The notes beneath the pieces are model-generated. The model was not told the DNA's origin. It ran no database searches and saw only the letters and a program-made list of their open reading frames with translations. The position numbers and the translations under genes are program-made. From Burkholderiales bacterium (GTDB lineage Bacteria; Pseudomonadota; Gammaproteobacteria; Burkholderiales; Nitrosomonadaceae), in the NCBI GenBank assembly GCA_024235755.1, contig JACKLV010000003.1, positions 199,833 through 263,832 of the forward strand: 64,000 nucleotides of DNA. Reading direction: 5' to 3'. Below are positions 17,713 through 26,721 of the stretch, piece after piece. How positions within the stretch are numbered: the first letter of the stretch is position 1; each line of letters begins with the position of its first letter.

Positions 17713-19415
17713 GCTTCGTTTTGCTTACGTTTGCGCCATCCCGCCAGGGCTATCGTGCCCGCCAGCAGCATGCCACCACCTAAACCACCCAGCGAGATTT
17801 TCTCCGCCGTGCTATCCAGATCCAGTAAGCTCGTGCGCTTGCCTTCCAGTTTCGCTACGCGTTCTTTCAACGCAACCATTTCACGAATCCGGAAGTTCTC
17901 GTCCTGTACTTCTACGTACGCACGATTCATCGGCCCCCATCCCTCGGTGTAGGTCCAGCCGCCAGGATTGACGTGCGCAAGCCCTACGTGCATTTTAGCC
18001 AGGTCGTTTTCACCCATTTCCAGCACTTTGAGCTCCATCGACGCCGGATTGTTGTCTTGCGACCAGAACAACTGTGTAAAGATCATGAATCCCGGTTTCT
18101 CAGGTGCAGGTGGATTCGGACGGTTGGTCTTCTGTCCCGCCAGCAGCCCTTCGTTGTACAGCTTCTCTACAACTTCATGCGCATCCTGGTATTTCGCCAG
18201 ACCTTGCAATGTACCTTTGTCCATCAGATCCAGATATGAACGCGCAAAACGCTCTGAGTGACATTGCGTGCAGGTTGTTACCCATGCGTCCAGCCTCTCT
18301 TCCGACCATTCGCTGTTGATGTTCTCCGCTATGCCAGGTACAAACGGATAGTTCGCCCAACGGATCTTCCTGACCATGTTGTGCGCGTATTCACCTTCAT
18401 ATTCCATGTGACAGCCCGCACAGGTCGGCGCTGTCTGGCCACCTTTGCTGTATGCGTCTTTCAACTGCACGTCCCAGTTCCAGTTGTTGCCCAGCATCGC
18501 TACCATCTTGCCATGCTTGGACATAGAATACGCTTCCCAGTTGTTGTGATCTACACCACTATGGCAGGTCGCGCATGCCTCCGGCTTGCGTGATTCCGCC
18601 GCCGAAAATTCATGACGTGTATGACATGTGTCGCATTTGTTTTGGTTCATGTGACACATGGTGCAACCTTCCGCAACTTCACGTTGCGGCATCGCAGCCC
18701 ATACTGTCGTCTCTACGTTCGCTTTGTAGTCCAACGCATGCGAAGGACGTCCATCCGGCCACTGACCATGCGGCCAGATCAGCGTATCACGCTCTGATTC
18801 ACGCTCAGCAAATTCCTGCAGATGGCACTTACCGCATACATCCGCCGTCGGCATGATCAAGTCTTTGCTGTGATCAATCTTGCCTTCCTGCTTGATGTTG
18901 ACGTGACAGTCTATACAGCTCACTTCCTTCAGCTGCTCGCCTTCCTTCAAATAGCCCATCGAACGCAAGTTGTTCTCTACGTCCTCCAACTTGCCTTTCT
19001 TGTAATAGGTCGGATCCGTCGGCTTCAACGCACGTACCTTGTCCAGATTAGCGTGCGCACTCTTCTTCCATGCATTTACCCACACCGGCGATTCGTCCGA
19101 GTGACATTCCACGCATTCCTTACGATCCGCTTTGTCTCGCATCGATACCGGCGGCTCATAAAACGTCGCCGGATCCATATACGTACTCAACGGAATCGGC
19201 TCCCAGTAATCTCCCATCGTGCCCTTGCCAAATCCCTGCTCAGGATCCTTGTAACGCTTCACCAACGCTTCATGCAACTGCTTCGGCGTCGCCCCTCTAT
19301 CAAGCCCCAATGCCTCATATGTCTCGTCAGGTACGCTCGGTATCGCATATACCAATCCCGACAGTGCTAATGCACTTACAAACATGACCACCTTTAGCCA
19401 TAGCTTGGAAATCAT
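17709..19415 (-). CDS. hao: Hydroxylamine oxidoreductase (octahaem, P460-type)
   Basis: HAO oxidises hydroxylamine in the periplasm as a homotrimer, the second step of ammonia oxidation. It has 568 residues. A signal peptide ends about residue 24 (SGLVYA). Eight c-haem motifs are visible: CVECH, CIDCH, CGKCH, CTMCH, CDTCH, CATCH, CAGCH and CTQCH. The conserved GGWTYTEGWGPMNRAY segment (about residues 485-500) holds the tyrosines near the catalytic P460 haem cross-link. A C-terminal helix (GGLGGGMLLAGTIALAGW) followed by RKRK may anchor the protein. AAAGGAGAG precedes the ATG. N. europaea carries several near-identical hao copies, so this may not be the only one. Confidence 0.98.
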   Translation of the reverse strand: MISKLWLKVVMFVSALALSGLVYAIPSVPDETYEALGLDRGATPKQLHEALVKRYKDPEQGFGKGTMGDYWEPIPLSTYMDPATFYEPPVSMRDKADRKECVECHSDESPVWVNAWKKSAHANLDKVRALKPTDPTYYKKGKLEDVENNLRSMGYLKEGEQLKEVSCIDCHVNIKQEGKIDHSKDLIMPTADVCGKCHLQEFAERESERDTLIWPHGQWPDGRPSHALDYKANVETTVWAAMPQREVAEGCTMCHMNQNKCDTCHTRHEFSAAESRKPEACATCHSGVDHNNWEAYSMSKHGKMVAMLGNNWNWDVQLKDAYSKGGQTAPTCAGCHMEYEGEYAHNMVRKIRWANYPFVPGIAENINSEWSEERLDAWVTTCTQCHSERFARSYLDLMDKGTLQGLAKYQDAHEVVEKLYNEGLLAGQKTNRPNPPAPEKPGFMIFTQLFWSQDNNPASMELKVLEMGENDLAKMHVGLAHVNPGGWTYTEGWGPMNRAYVEVQDENFRIREMVALKERVAKLEGKRTSLLDLDSTAEKISLGGLGGGMLLAGTIALAGWRKRKQNEA

Positions 19416-19782
19416 TGCTCTCTCCTTTGTATTTCTGTTAATTTCCAGTTCTAGTTCTTCTCTTTTTTTGTTTTGTTACTCTCTTCTACCGCTTCTCTAT
19501 ATCTTCTCCATACCACCAACGCATCTATATCCACTATCAGCTACAACACCATCCCTTTAATAATTGTAATCCTCAACTCTAAAATATAAACGCATCAGCA
19601 CAGAAAAAATATCCATACCCTCAATACAACCCTCGCAGCATACAACTCCCCTCCTAAAAACTACACAGGCCATATCCCTTCATATAACTCCAACAAAGAC
19701 TACTCAGTCATCCTCACACTGTCAAGTCATTTGAAGGAATTGCACAACTGTAAAGTGGTATACACTGAAAGCCAACAAATTG
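19416..19782 (-). promoter_or_regulatory. hao upstream region with candidate sigma-70 promoter and C-poor leader
   Basis: There is no gene in this gap. On the minus strand TTGACA (19720-19725) is separated by 17 bases from TAGTCT (19697-19702), a perfect -35 with a weak -10, about 280 bases before the hao ATG. The intervening leader is strongly asymmetric: by hand count only about 17 G occur in 280 bases of the plus strand at 19441-19720, so the transcribed RNA would be G-rich and very poor in C. The promoter itself is an inference. Confidence 0.4.
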
Positions 19783-20559
19783 CTACGATTTGTTTTCACC
19801 TTCAGTTGCTGTTTTCCGACGCAAGAAAAAGAATGCAGCACCTCCTACCACCAATATTACCAAACCAATTTCCATCATACCGAAACCACCACCATGACCG
19901 GCATGCCCCCCTCCGCTACCACCGATAGCAAATGGAACGCGCCCTGCCACAACAATTTCGCCAGCATCATTTTTTCTCTCAAGCAAAATTTCGTACCGCC
20001 CTCTTTGCAACTCCGCAGAGACGACAATAATTCCCGAATTGTGCGCTGCATAGGGCATATACACTATATCCTGTTCGCCCGGATCCCCTTTAGATTCGTC
20101 ATGAGCGGCGTGCTCACCATGCATTTCATGTCCGTCATGACTATGAGCATCATGCGCGCTATGATCAGCATCTTCGGTCGCGGAACCAGCATCTGTTTCT
20201 TTATTCTGATGTTTTTCATGATCACCATGACCGTGACCACCGTGCCCTCCTGCCGCTACTAATCGAACAGCAAGCGGTATTTCACGTGAATCCCAATCTG
20301 GCAGCTCAACAGTCAATTGAACTTTGCCAGGCTTCGGAATATTCGAACAGTATGAATGCAAAGGCGGTATATCTCCTTCTGGAACTTCATATCCACTGAA
20401 CGTTATCGGAAACTCGCCACCCTTAATTTCGCACCCACCTGCATCATGATGTCCTTCGTGAGCAAGCATTAATTGCGCGTATGCTGGAAGCGCCAGAATA
20501 GTAATCAAAACAGCGCCAACCAATTTTGTTATCCACCAACACCCAGATACTTCCTTCAT
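19783..20559 (-). CDS. His-rich membrane-anchored periplasmic protein of unknown function
   Basis: I do not recognise a named family. From the ATG at 20557-20559 (GGAGAA just upstream, better than the ATG ten codons earlier) it has 258 residues. There is a signal sequence (about residues 14-28), then a beta-rich segment with two Cys (43 and 71), then a low-complexity stretch (about residues 105-153) holding 13 His mixed with Asp, Glu and Gly, then a second beta-rich segment, a Gly/His linker and a C-terminal helix (about 229-246) followed by RRK. This looks like a beta-sandwich domain split by a metal-binding insertion and tethered to the membrane. It lies directly upstream of hao, so a role in metal supply or buffering for ammonia oxidation is possible but inferred. 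Confidence 0.8.
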   Translation of the reverse strand: MKEVSGCWWITKLVGAVLITILALPAYAQLMLAHEGHHDAGGCEIKGGEFPITFSGYEVPEGDIPPLHSYCSNIPKPGKVQLTVELPDWDSREIPLAVRLVAAGGHGGHGHGDHEKHQNKETDAGSATEDADHSAHDAHSHDGHEMHGEHAAHDESKGDPGEQDIVYMPYAAHNSGIIVVSAELQRGRYEILLERKNDAGEIVVAGRVPFAIGGSGGGHAGHGGGFGMMEIGLVILVVGGAAFFFLRRKTATEGENKS

Positions 20560-20846
20560 AGTTTCTCCAATTTTATAATTATAAATCAATTGCTTAATTA
20601 AATTTTTTATAAAAATCCGTGCTAATCACAAACGTAACACGAGATTGTATAACAAAAATTTCTGAAAATTAAATGTAACGAATCAAACAAATGCAAATTT
20701 ATCTTTGAAGCTCTAAAGAAAATTTAATAACTTCGTTTCAATCTGATCTCTCGTAGCCTTGCTTTTACGTCAAATTATTTAGCTAACCTGACTCTTTAAC
20801 ACAAATAATCAGGCAGTCAAAATTTATTGAAAACAATCTCAGTTAA

Positions 20847-20882
20847 ATGACTATTCGGATAATTAATTATCCGAATAGTCAT
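20847..20882. repeat. Perfect 36-bp palindrome
   Basis: An 18-base arm, ATGACTATTCGGATAATT, is followed without spacer by its exact reverse complement. No T-run follows on either strand, so it is not a typical intrinsic terminator. It lies about 200 bases past the pstS stop and about 290 bases before the His-rich gene. The rest of the gap 20560-21080 is AT-rich, with no gene that I can support. Confidence 0.85.
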
Positions 20883-21080
20883 ATGTATCATTGGCTGATA
20901 ACACCAAAAACTTGCAGCAATTACTCAAAATTTCCTTTATCAAGAAATGCAATCAATACACTAAGAAGAAAACTAAACTAACAAGCAATTTAGATAATAT
21001 CCGTACTGATTCTAAAGAGACTCACACAATCAACCTTAATCGAAAGAATTGACCGACCTCAATATTACATATAAAAAGAA

Positions 21081-22085
21081 TTACAATTTCGGCTCATGCT
21101 TCATGGCTTCTTCTAAATCAACCCCCACTTCGGATTCACCCAGAAATACTGTGCCTACTCTATTATTAATCAAGTGCTCCAGATTCTTTTTGTATATCAC
21201 AGAGGAAAGCGGAAAATACTTAACTTCTGTCACCAATTCAGCTGCATTTTTCATAAAGAATTTTACAAAATCCTGAATCTCAGGTTTATTTCGAGATTCA
21301 GCATTCACATAAATAAATACAGGGCGGGACAAAGGCTGATAACTGCCGTTTTCTACAGTTTTGACGGATGGAATCACGCCGCCATCGCCACTATCAACCG
21401 CAACTGCATTAATTTTGTTTTTATTCTCGATATAATAAGCAAACCCAAAAAAACCGAGTGCATACATATCACTCGCAACTCCTTGCACTAAAACATTATC
21501 ATCTTCCGAAGCTGTAAAATCCCCACGACTTGATTTAGCTCGCCCCACAATAGCCTCGGTAAAATATTCAAACGTCCCGGAGTCTGCGCCAGGGCCAAAT
21601 AATTTAATTTTCTTATCTGGCCACGCAGGATTGACCTGACTCCAATTATTGATCTTACGCTGAGCTGCAGGCTCCCAGAACTGTTTGAGCTCGTCAACTG
21701 TCATCGTCTTGCTCCAAGTATTTCTAGGATTAATTACAACCGTTAATGCATCAATTGCGATCGGCATTTCAATATACTGAACACCCGTTTTTTTGCAGGC
21801 CTCCATTTCAAGCTCAGTAATCGGGCGTGAAGCGTTGACTATATCAAGCTCCCCCCTGCAAAATTTTTTGAAGCCCCCCCCCGTTCCTGAAATTCCTACG
21901 GTGACACGAACAGCACCACGTTTTGCAATCTGGAAGTCTTCTGCGGCCGCTTCAATGATAGGATACACAGTACTTGAACCGTCAATTCTGACAATAGGAC
22001 TCGCACCTACTTTTACACTCATGTAAAGCAGGCAACTAGCAACAATTATAAACAATAGCCGCTTCAAACGTATCAAACTTAACAT
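21081..22085 (-). CDS. pstS: Phosphate-binding protein PstS family
   Basis: This is the periplasmic substrate-binding protein of the Pst phosphate importer, 334 residues with an N-terminal export signal (about residues 9-28). Phosphate-binding motifs are clear: RIDGSSTVYPIIEAAAEDF near residue 33, GISGTGGGFKKFCRGELDIVNASRPI (about 64-89) and GPGADSGTFEYFTEAI (about 164-179). This spacing fits the PstS subclass of about 330 residues. The ATG has GGAG and AAAGGG upstream. It is separated from pstCAB by the hao cluster, and glmM is 147 bases upstream. Confidence 0.93.
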   Translation of the reverse strand: MLSLIRLKRLLFIIVASCLLYMSVKVGASPIVRIDGSSTVYPIIEAAAEDFQIAKRGAVRVTVGISGTGGGFKKFCRGELDIVNASRPITELEMEACKKTGVQYIEMPIAIDALTVVINPRNTWSKTMTVDELKQFWEPAAQRKINNWSQVNPAWPDKKIKLFGPGADSGTFEYFTEAIVGRAKSSRGDFTASEDDNVLVQGVASDMYALGFFGFAYYIENKNKINAVAVDSGDGGVIPSVKTVENGSYQPLSRPVFIYVNAESRNKPEIQDFVKFFMKNAAELVTEVKYFPLSSVIYKKNLEHLINNRVGTVFLGESEVGVDLEEAMKHEPKL

Positions 22086-22231
22086 CCCTTTACTCCAAAA
22101 TTAAAATTTTCAGAAATCCTGATAAATATTATTAGTAATCTTCAAGTCAGATTTGAAAACATTCATTTGACTTATTGTGACGCCAAACTTTACGTGCACC
22201 GGTTCAATGTCACGTCATTAAATTTGGTAAC

Positions 22232-23590
22232 CTAATTCGTGAATTTCTGAACCACTTCCGCAATCTGTTCGGCCCAGTAATCCACTTTTTGTTCTGACTC
22301 TCCTTCTACCATGACACGTATCAGCGGTTCAGTTCCAGAAGCACGCAACAAAACTCGGCCCTGCGCATTCAAATCGATTTGCGCTTCTTTAACAACTTCC
22401 TGAATTTCTTTATGCTCCACAATACCGGATGGTTGCAAAACTTTTACATTAATCAACCTGTGCGGATAGAGTGAAACATCCTGCATCAGCTCCGCCAAGC
22501 TTACTTCACTGTCGCACAATGCGTGCAATACCTGCAATGCAGAAATAATTCCATCGCCTGTTGTGTGTTTATCCAGACAGATAATATGCCCAGAACTTTC
22601 TCCACCAATATACCAACTTTCTTTACGCAACAACTCCATCACATGACGATCACCCACTTTCGATCGCAAAAAAGGAATATTCAAGCTTTTAATTCCATTT
22701 TCAATCGCCATATTGGTCATCAGCGTCCCAACTACACCACCTTTCATAAAACCTGTCTGCTGCCGATGTTTTGTTATAATATAAATTAACTGATCGCCAT
22801 CATAAAGAACGCCTTTTTCATCAACCATCATTACGCGATCACCGTCACCATCCAGCGCAATACCCAGGTTTGCCTGATGCATTTTGACTGCATTTTGCAA
22901 CGTTGAACAATGTGTTGCACCACATTCATAGTTAATGTTTAAACCATTAGGCTGATCACCTATCGTCACTACATCTGCACCCAGTTCATGAAACACATGA
23001 CCGGCGATATGATAAGCTGCTCCATTCGCACAATCCACAACGATTCTCAAACCACGTAGATCTAGATGGTATGGAAATGTACTTTTGCAAAATTCGATAT
23101 ACCGACCGCTGGCATCTTTTAGTCGCTGCACCTTGCCAAGCTGTGCCGAAGGCATCGTCTTAACAGGTAAATCTATGACCGCCTCTATCTGCTGCTCAAT
23201 CTCATCGGGCAATTTAGTGCCTTCGGCCGAAAAAAATTTGACACCATTATCTTCAAACAAATTATGTGAAGCAGAAATCACGATACCTGCTTGCAGTCTG
23301 AGTGCACGAATCAAATAAGCGATGGCCGATGTTGGCATCGGACCGGACAGAAACACATCAACACCCGAAGCAGATAAACCCGCTTCAAGCGCAGATTCCA
23401 ACATATACCCTGAGACACGCGTATCCTTACCGATTAACACCTTGGGTCGCTCACCTTCCATAAGATGCCAGTCTTTTGCTGCCAACACCTTTCCTGCCGC
23501 AAACCCCAAGCTCAGAATTCGATCTGGCGTAATCGGTTCCTCGCCAACACGCCCCCGTATACCGTCAGTTCCAAAAAATTTCTTAGTCAA
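22232..23590 (-). CDS. glmM: Phosphoglucosamine mutase
   Basis: GlmM converts glucosamine-6-phosphate to glucosamine-1-phosphate for peptidoglycan and lipopolysaccharide precursors. It has 452 residues. FFGTDGIRG opens the protein, the phosphoserine loop is VISASHNLFEDNG (about residue 100), the Mg site is DGDGDRVMMVD (about 243), the sugar loop is GGESSGHI and the phosphate-binding loop is RASGTEPLIRVMVE. The start is TTG at 23588-23590 with GGAAG upstream; no other start keeps the conserved N-terminus. It follows folP, a gene order common in proteobacteria. Confidence 0.97.
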   Translation of the reverse strand: MTKKFFGTDGIRGRVGEEPITPDRILSLGFAAGKVLAAKDWHLMEGERPKVLIGKDTRVSGYMLESALEAGLSASGVDVFLSGPMPTSAIAYLIRALRLQAGIVISASHNLFEDNGVKFFSAEGTKLPDEIEQQIEAVIDLPVKTMPSAQLGKVQRLKDASGRYIEFCKSTFPYHLDLRGLRIVVDCANGAAYHIAGHVFHELGADVVTIGDQPNGLNINYECGATHCSTLQNAVKMHQANLGIALDGDGDRVMMVDEKGVLYDGDQLIYIITKHRQQTGFMKGGVVGTLMTNMAIENGIKSLNIPFLRSKVGDRHVMELLRKESWYIGGESSGHIICLDKHTTGDGIISALQVLHALCDSEVSLAELMQDVSLYPHRLINVKVLQPSGIVEHKEIQEVVKEAQIDLNAQGRVLLRASGTEPLIRVMVEGESEQKVDYWAEQIAEVVQKFTN

Positions 23591-23677
23591 CGATTACACT
23601 TCCGAAATGTGAATGAAAAATAATGCTAGTCGTTAAATAGTATCATGCAAACATGATTTAATTTTACTTAATGATTT

Positions 23678-24511
23678 TCATCGACCGCATTCTTGAACAG
23701 TATTCAAAACAGCCAACGCATCTTTTGTTGCTTTAACATCGTGTACACGCACTATTCTTGCGCCATTGATTACCGCAATGATGGCGGCCGCAACACTTTC
23801 ATGAATACGCTGATCTACAGAATTACCCGTCACAGCACCTAGCATAGATTTCCGAGATAGCCCAGCCAGCAATGGCACCTGCAATTGGGCTAAATGGCGC
23901 AAATTATTTAAGAGGATAAGATTGTGCTGCAAAGTTTTTCCAAAACCAAAACCGGGATCAATAATCAGACGTTCTCGCGATACACCGATAGCTGTGACCA
24001 CTTGAATACGTTCCTCAAAGAAATCATAAACTTCCTGTAAAATATTTTGATACTGTGGATTATCTTGCATATCTGCTGGACGTCCTTGCATATGCATCAA
24101 ACAGACCAGCACGCGATGACTTTTTGCAACCACCTCCAACGCTCCAGAACTACGCAGAGCATTGATATCATTAATCATATCAACGCCAGCAATAATTGCC
24201 TGCCGCATCACTTCCGGTTTTGATGTGTCCACTGAAACCAGAATTTCCTTATCCGCGAACGCTTCAATAATCGGTATCACACGCCGCAATTCCTCATCAA
24301 CCCCTACCGGCAAACTGCCCGGACGTGTGGATTCACCCCCAATATCCAAGATATCCGCACCTTCATTAATCAGTTTTTTAGCATGTTCTATGGCATTCTC
24401 GGTTGAGAAAAACAATCCGCCATCAGAGAATGAATCAGGCGTGACATTAACAACGCCCATTATGAGTGGTTGCTTCGCCTTATGAATTGAATGCAGACTA
24501 CGCTGCGTCAT
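23678..24511 (-). CDS. folP: Dihydropteroate synthase
   Basis: FolP condenses p-aminobenzoate with hydroxymethyl-dihydropterin pyrophosphate in folate synthesis. It has 277 residues. Motifs are MGVVNVTPDSFSDGG (about residue 19), GADILDIGGESTRPG (about 51), MINDINALR, LIDPGFGFGKTLQHN and the terminal ARIVRVHDV. It lies downstream of ftsH but behind an intrinsic terminator, and upstream of glmM, so folP-glmM probably form a unit with partial independence. Confidence 0.97.
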   Translation of the reverse strand: MTQRSLHSIHKAKQPLIMGVVNVTPDSFSDGGLFFSTENAIEHAKKLINEGADILDIGGESTRPGSLPVGVDEELRRVIPIIEAFADKEILVSVDTSKPEVMRQAIIAGVDMINDINALRSSGALEVVAKSHRVLVCLMHMQGRPADMQDNPQYQNILQEVYDFFEERIQVVTAIGVSRERLIIDPGFGFGKTLQHNLILLNNLRHLAQLQVPLLAGLSRKSMLGAVTGNSVDQRIHESVAAAIIAVINGARIVRVHDVKATKDALAVLNTVQECGR

Positions 24512-24542
24512 AGATCGGAATATCAGTCAATAGTAATAGAAC

Positions 24543-24575
24543 AAAAAAAAGGATACGATTGGAATAATCGTATCC
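24543..24575 (-). terminator. Rho-independent terminator between ftsH and folP
   Basis: A perfect 10-bp stem GGATACGATT with its complement around a 5-base loop (24551-24575) is followed on the minus strand by eight T (24543-24550). It lies 28 bases past the ftsH stop and 31 bases before the folP start, so folP needs readthrough or its own promoter. Confidence 0.88.
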
Positions 24576-24603
24576 TGTATAAGTGAGTTACTCGAGAAAC
24601 CAA

Positions 24604-26520
24604 TTAATCCGTTTCTTTAGCGACGCCTTGCGGCGGAATATCAGTTCCCTCAGCCTCATCCTCAGTTGAAGATACATCTTCAGCTGCCGGTTCTGTCATA
24701 GTTTGAGGCGGTTTCGGCGGACGTGGAGGTCGTCCTTCCATGATATCTTTGATTTGCTCGCTATCGATAGTTTCCCACTCGAGTAACGCTTGCGTCATCG
24801 CTTCGATCTTGTCTTTATTCTCCTCAATCAGCTTACGTGCAAGTGCGTACTGTTCATCGACTATACGGCGAATTTCGGCGTCAACCTTTTGCATGGTTGC
24901 TTCACTCATATTCTTATGCGTGGTTACTGAACGCCCCAAGAAAACCTCTCCTTCATTTTCGCCATAGACCATTGGACCGAGTTCATCGGTCATACCCCAC
25001 TGGGTCACCATTTGACGTGCTAGCTCGGTAGCACGCTCAAAGTCATTCGATGCACCTGTGGTCATTTGATTCATAAAAACTTCTTCAGCGATACGTCCAC
25101 CAAACATTACTGCCAACCGTTGCAAAATCTCTTCTTTTTCCATGCTGAATCGATCTTCTGTAGGCAGTTGCATGGTCACACCTAATGCACGCCCTCTGGG
25201 AATAATCGTCACTTTATGAACAGGATCTGTTTTAGGCAGCAAATAGGCTACTACCGCATGCCCGGATTCATGATAAGCAGTGTTCTTACGCTCGTGCTCG
25301 GGCATGACCATAGATTTTCTTTCGGCACCCATAAATATCTTGTCTTTGGCATTTTCAAAGTCCTCCATATCCACAAGGCGCTTATTTTTCCGCGCCGCAA
25401 ATAAGGCGGCTTCATTCACCAGATTGGCTAGATCAGCACCTGACATGCCAGGAGTTCCTCGCGCTAAGACATCAGCTTTTACATCTGGAGCTAATGGCAC
25501 TTTACGCATATGCACATTTAGAATCTGCTCACGCCCACGAATGTCAGGCAATGGAACAGTTACTTGTCGGTCAAAGCGTCCTGGACGTAACAATGCAGGA
25601 TCAAGGACATCAGGCCGGTTTGTCGCGGCAATCACAATTACACCCAACGAGCCTTCAAAACCATCCATTTCAACCAGAAGCTGGTTAAGCGTCTGCTCCC
25701 GTTCGTCATTACCGCCTCCCAAACCAGCACCCCGTTGGCGGCCAACCGCATCAATCTCATCAATAAAGATAATACAAGGTGCATGCTTCTTGGCCTGTTC
25801 AAACATATCGCGCACCCTCGACGCACCAACACCAACAAACATCTCAACAAAATCAGATCCTGAGATACTGAAGAATGGTACCTGTGCTTCCCCAGCAATA
25901 GCACGTGCAAGAAGCGTCTTACCCGTACCTGGACTGCCAACCATTAGCACGCCACGCGGAATACGACCGCCCAGTTTTTGAAACTTAGTTGGATCACGCA
26001 AAAACTCAACCAACTCGGCAACTTCTTCCTTAGCTTCCTCACAACCGGCTACATCGTTAAATGTCACTTGATTCTGGGATTTGTCCAACATGCGCGCCTT
26101 GCTTTTACCGAAAGAAAACGCTCCACCATTACGACCGCCACCTTGCATCTGCCGCATGAAAAAGATCCATACCGCAATAAGTAGAAGCATCGGAAACCAA
26201 GAAATGAAAATACTCATTAGCATGGATGGCTCTTCTTCCGGCCTCGCCTCAATGACGACACCGGCTTTCAGCAAATCACTAACCAACCACGGATCTGCTG
26301 GAGCATATGTAGTAAATCGCGCACCATCCGTATTAGTACCCCTCAGCGTGCGACCATCAATTACCACTTTTGCAATACGGCCACGATTTAAATCAGAAAT
26401 AAACTGCGAATAATCAATTGGCACCTGTGCTTGTTGTCGCACACTGAATTGGTTAAATACCGTCATCAAAATGAGTGCAATCACAAGCCAAATGGCCATA
26501 TTCTTAAATAAGTTATTCAA
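24604..26520 (-). CDS. ftsH: ATP-dependent zinc metalloprotease FtsH
   Basis: This is a membrane AAA+ protease for quality control of membrane and regulatory proteins. I place the start at TTG 26518-26520: AAGGAG lies 5 bases upstream and the product then begins with the family N-terminus MNNLFKNMAIW (about 638 residues). An ATG 12 codons earlier is possible but has no family support. Two membrane helices flank a periplasmic domain. Walker A is GSPGTGKTLLARA, Walker B is IIFIDEIDAVGRQR, SRH is present and the zinc site is HESGHAVVA. The C-terminus is Pro/Glu-rich. Confidence 0.97.
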   Translation of the reverse strand: MNNLFKNMAIWLVIALILMTVFNQFSVRQQAQVPIDYSQFISDLNRGRIAKVVIDGRTLRGTNTDGARFTTYAPADPWLVSDLLKAGVVIEARPEEEPSMLMSIFISWFPMLLLIAVWIFFMRQMQGGGRNGGAFSFGKSKARMLDKSQNQVTFNDVAGCEEAKEEVAELVEFLRDPTKFQKLGGRIPRGVLMVGSPGTGKTLLARAIAGEAQVPFFSISGSDFVEMFVGVGASRVRDMFEQAKKHAPCIIFIDEIDAVGRQRGAGLGGGNDEREQTLNQLLVEMDGFEGSLGVIVIAATNRPDVLDPALLRPGRFDRQVTVPLPDIRGREQILNVHMRKVPLAPDVKADVLARGTPGMSGADLANLVNEAALFAARKNKRLVDMEDFENAKDKIFMGAERKSMVMPEHERKNTAYHESGHAVVAYLLPKTDPVHKVTIIPRGRALGVTMQLPTEDRFSMEKEEILQRLAVMFGGRIAEEVFMNQMTTGASNDFERATELARQMVTQWGMTDELGPMVYGENEGEVFLGRSVTTHKNMSEATMQKVDAEIRRIVDEQYALARKLIEENKDKIEAMTQALLEWETIDSEQIKDIMEGRPPRPPKPPQTMTEPAAEDVSSTEDEAEGTDIPPQGVAKETD

Positions 26521-26721
26521 AATAGCTCCTTGGTTTGCACCTTTAAAAAAACCCATTTACGCAAATAGCCTTGATTTTATTCAATTTCTTCAATTCACGA
26601 ACAAAACCAAAACACCGAACCGCGTAATCTAGAGAAAATCACATAAATTAAGTTCGTTTAATCAATTTTTGTATAATGCCATAATGGCAAGTTTTTTGTT
26701 ATCACCTGAATTTTGCTTTTT

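Noticed and set aside
18822..19370. Plus-strand open frame of 182 codons inside hao, and several others in the same region
   Set aside because: It lies on the opposite strand of the unambiguous hao gene, has low-complexity Arg/Leu/His composition typical of antisense frames, and no ribosome site.
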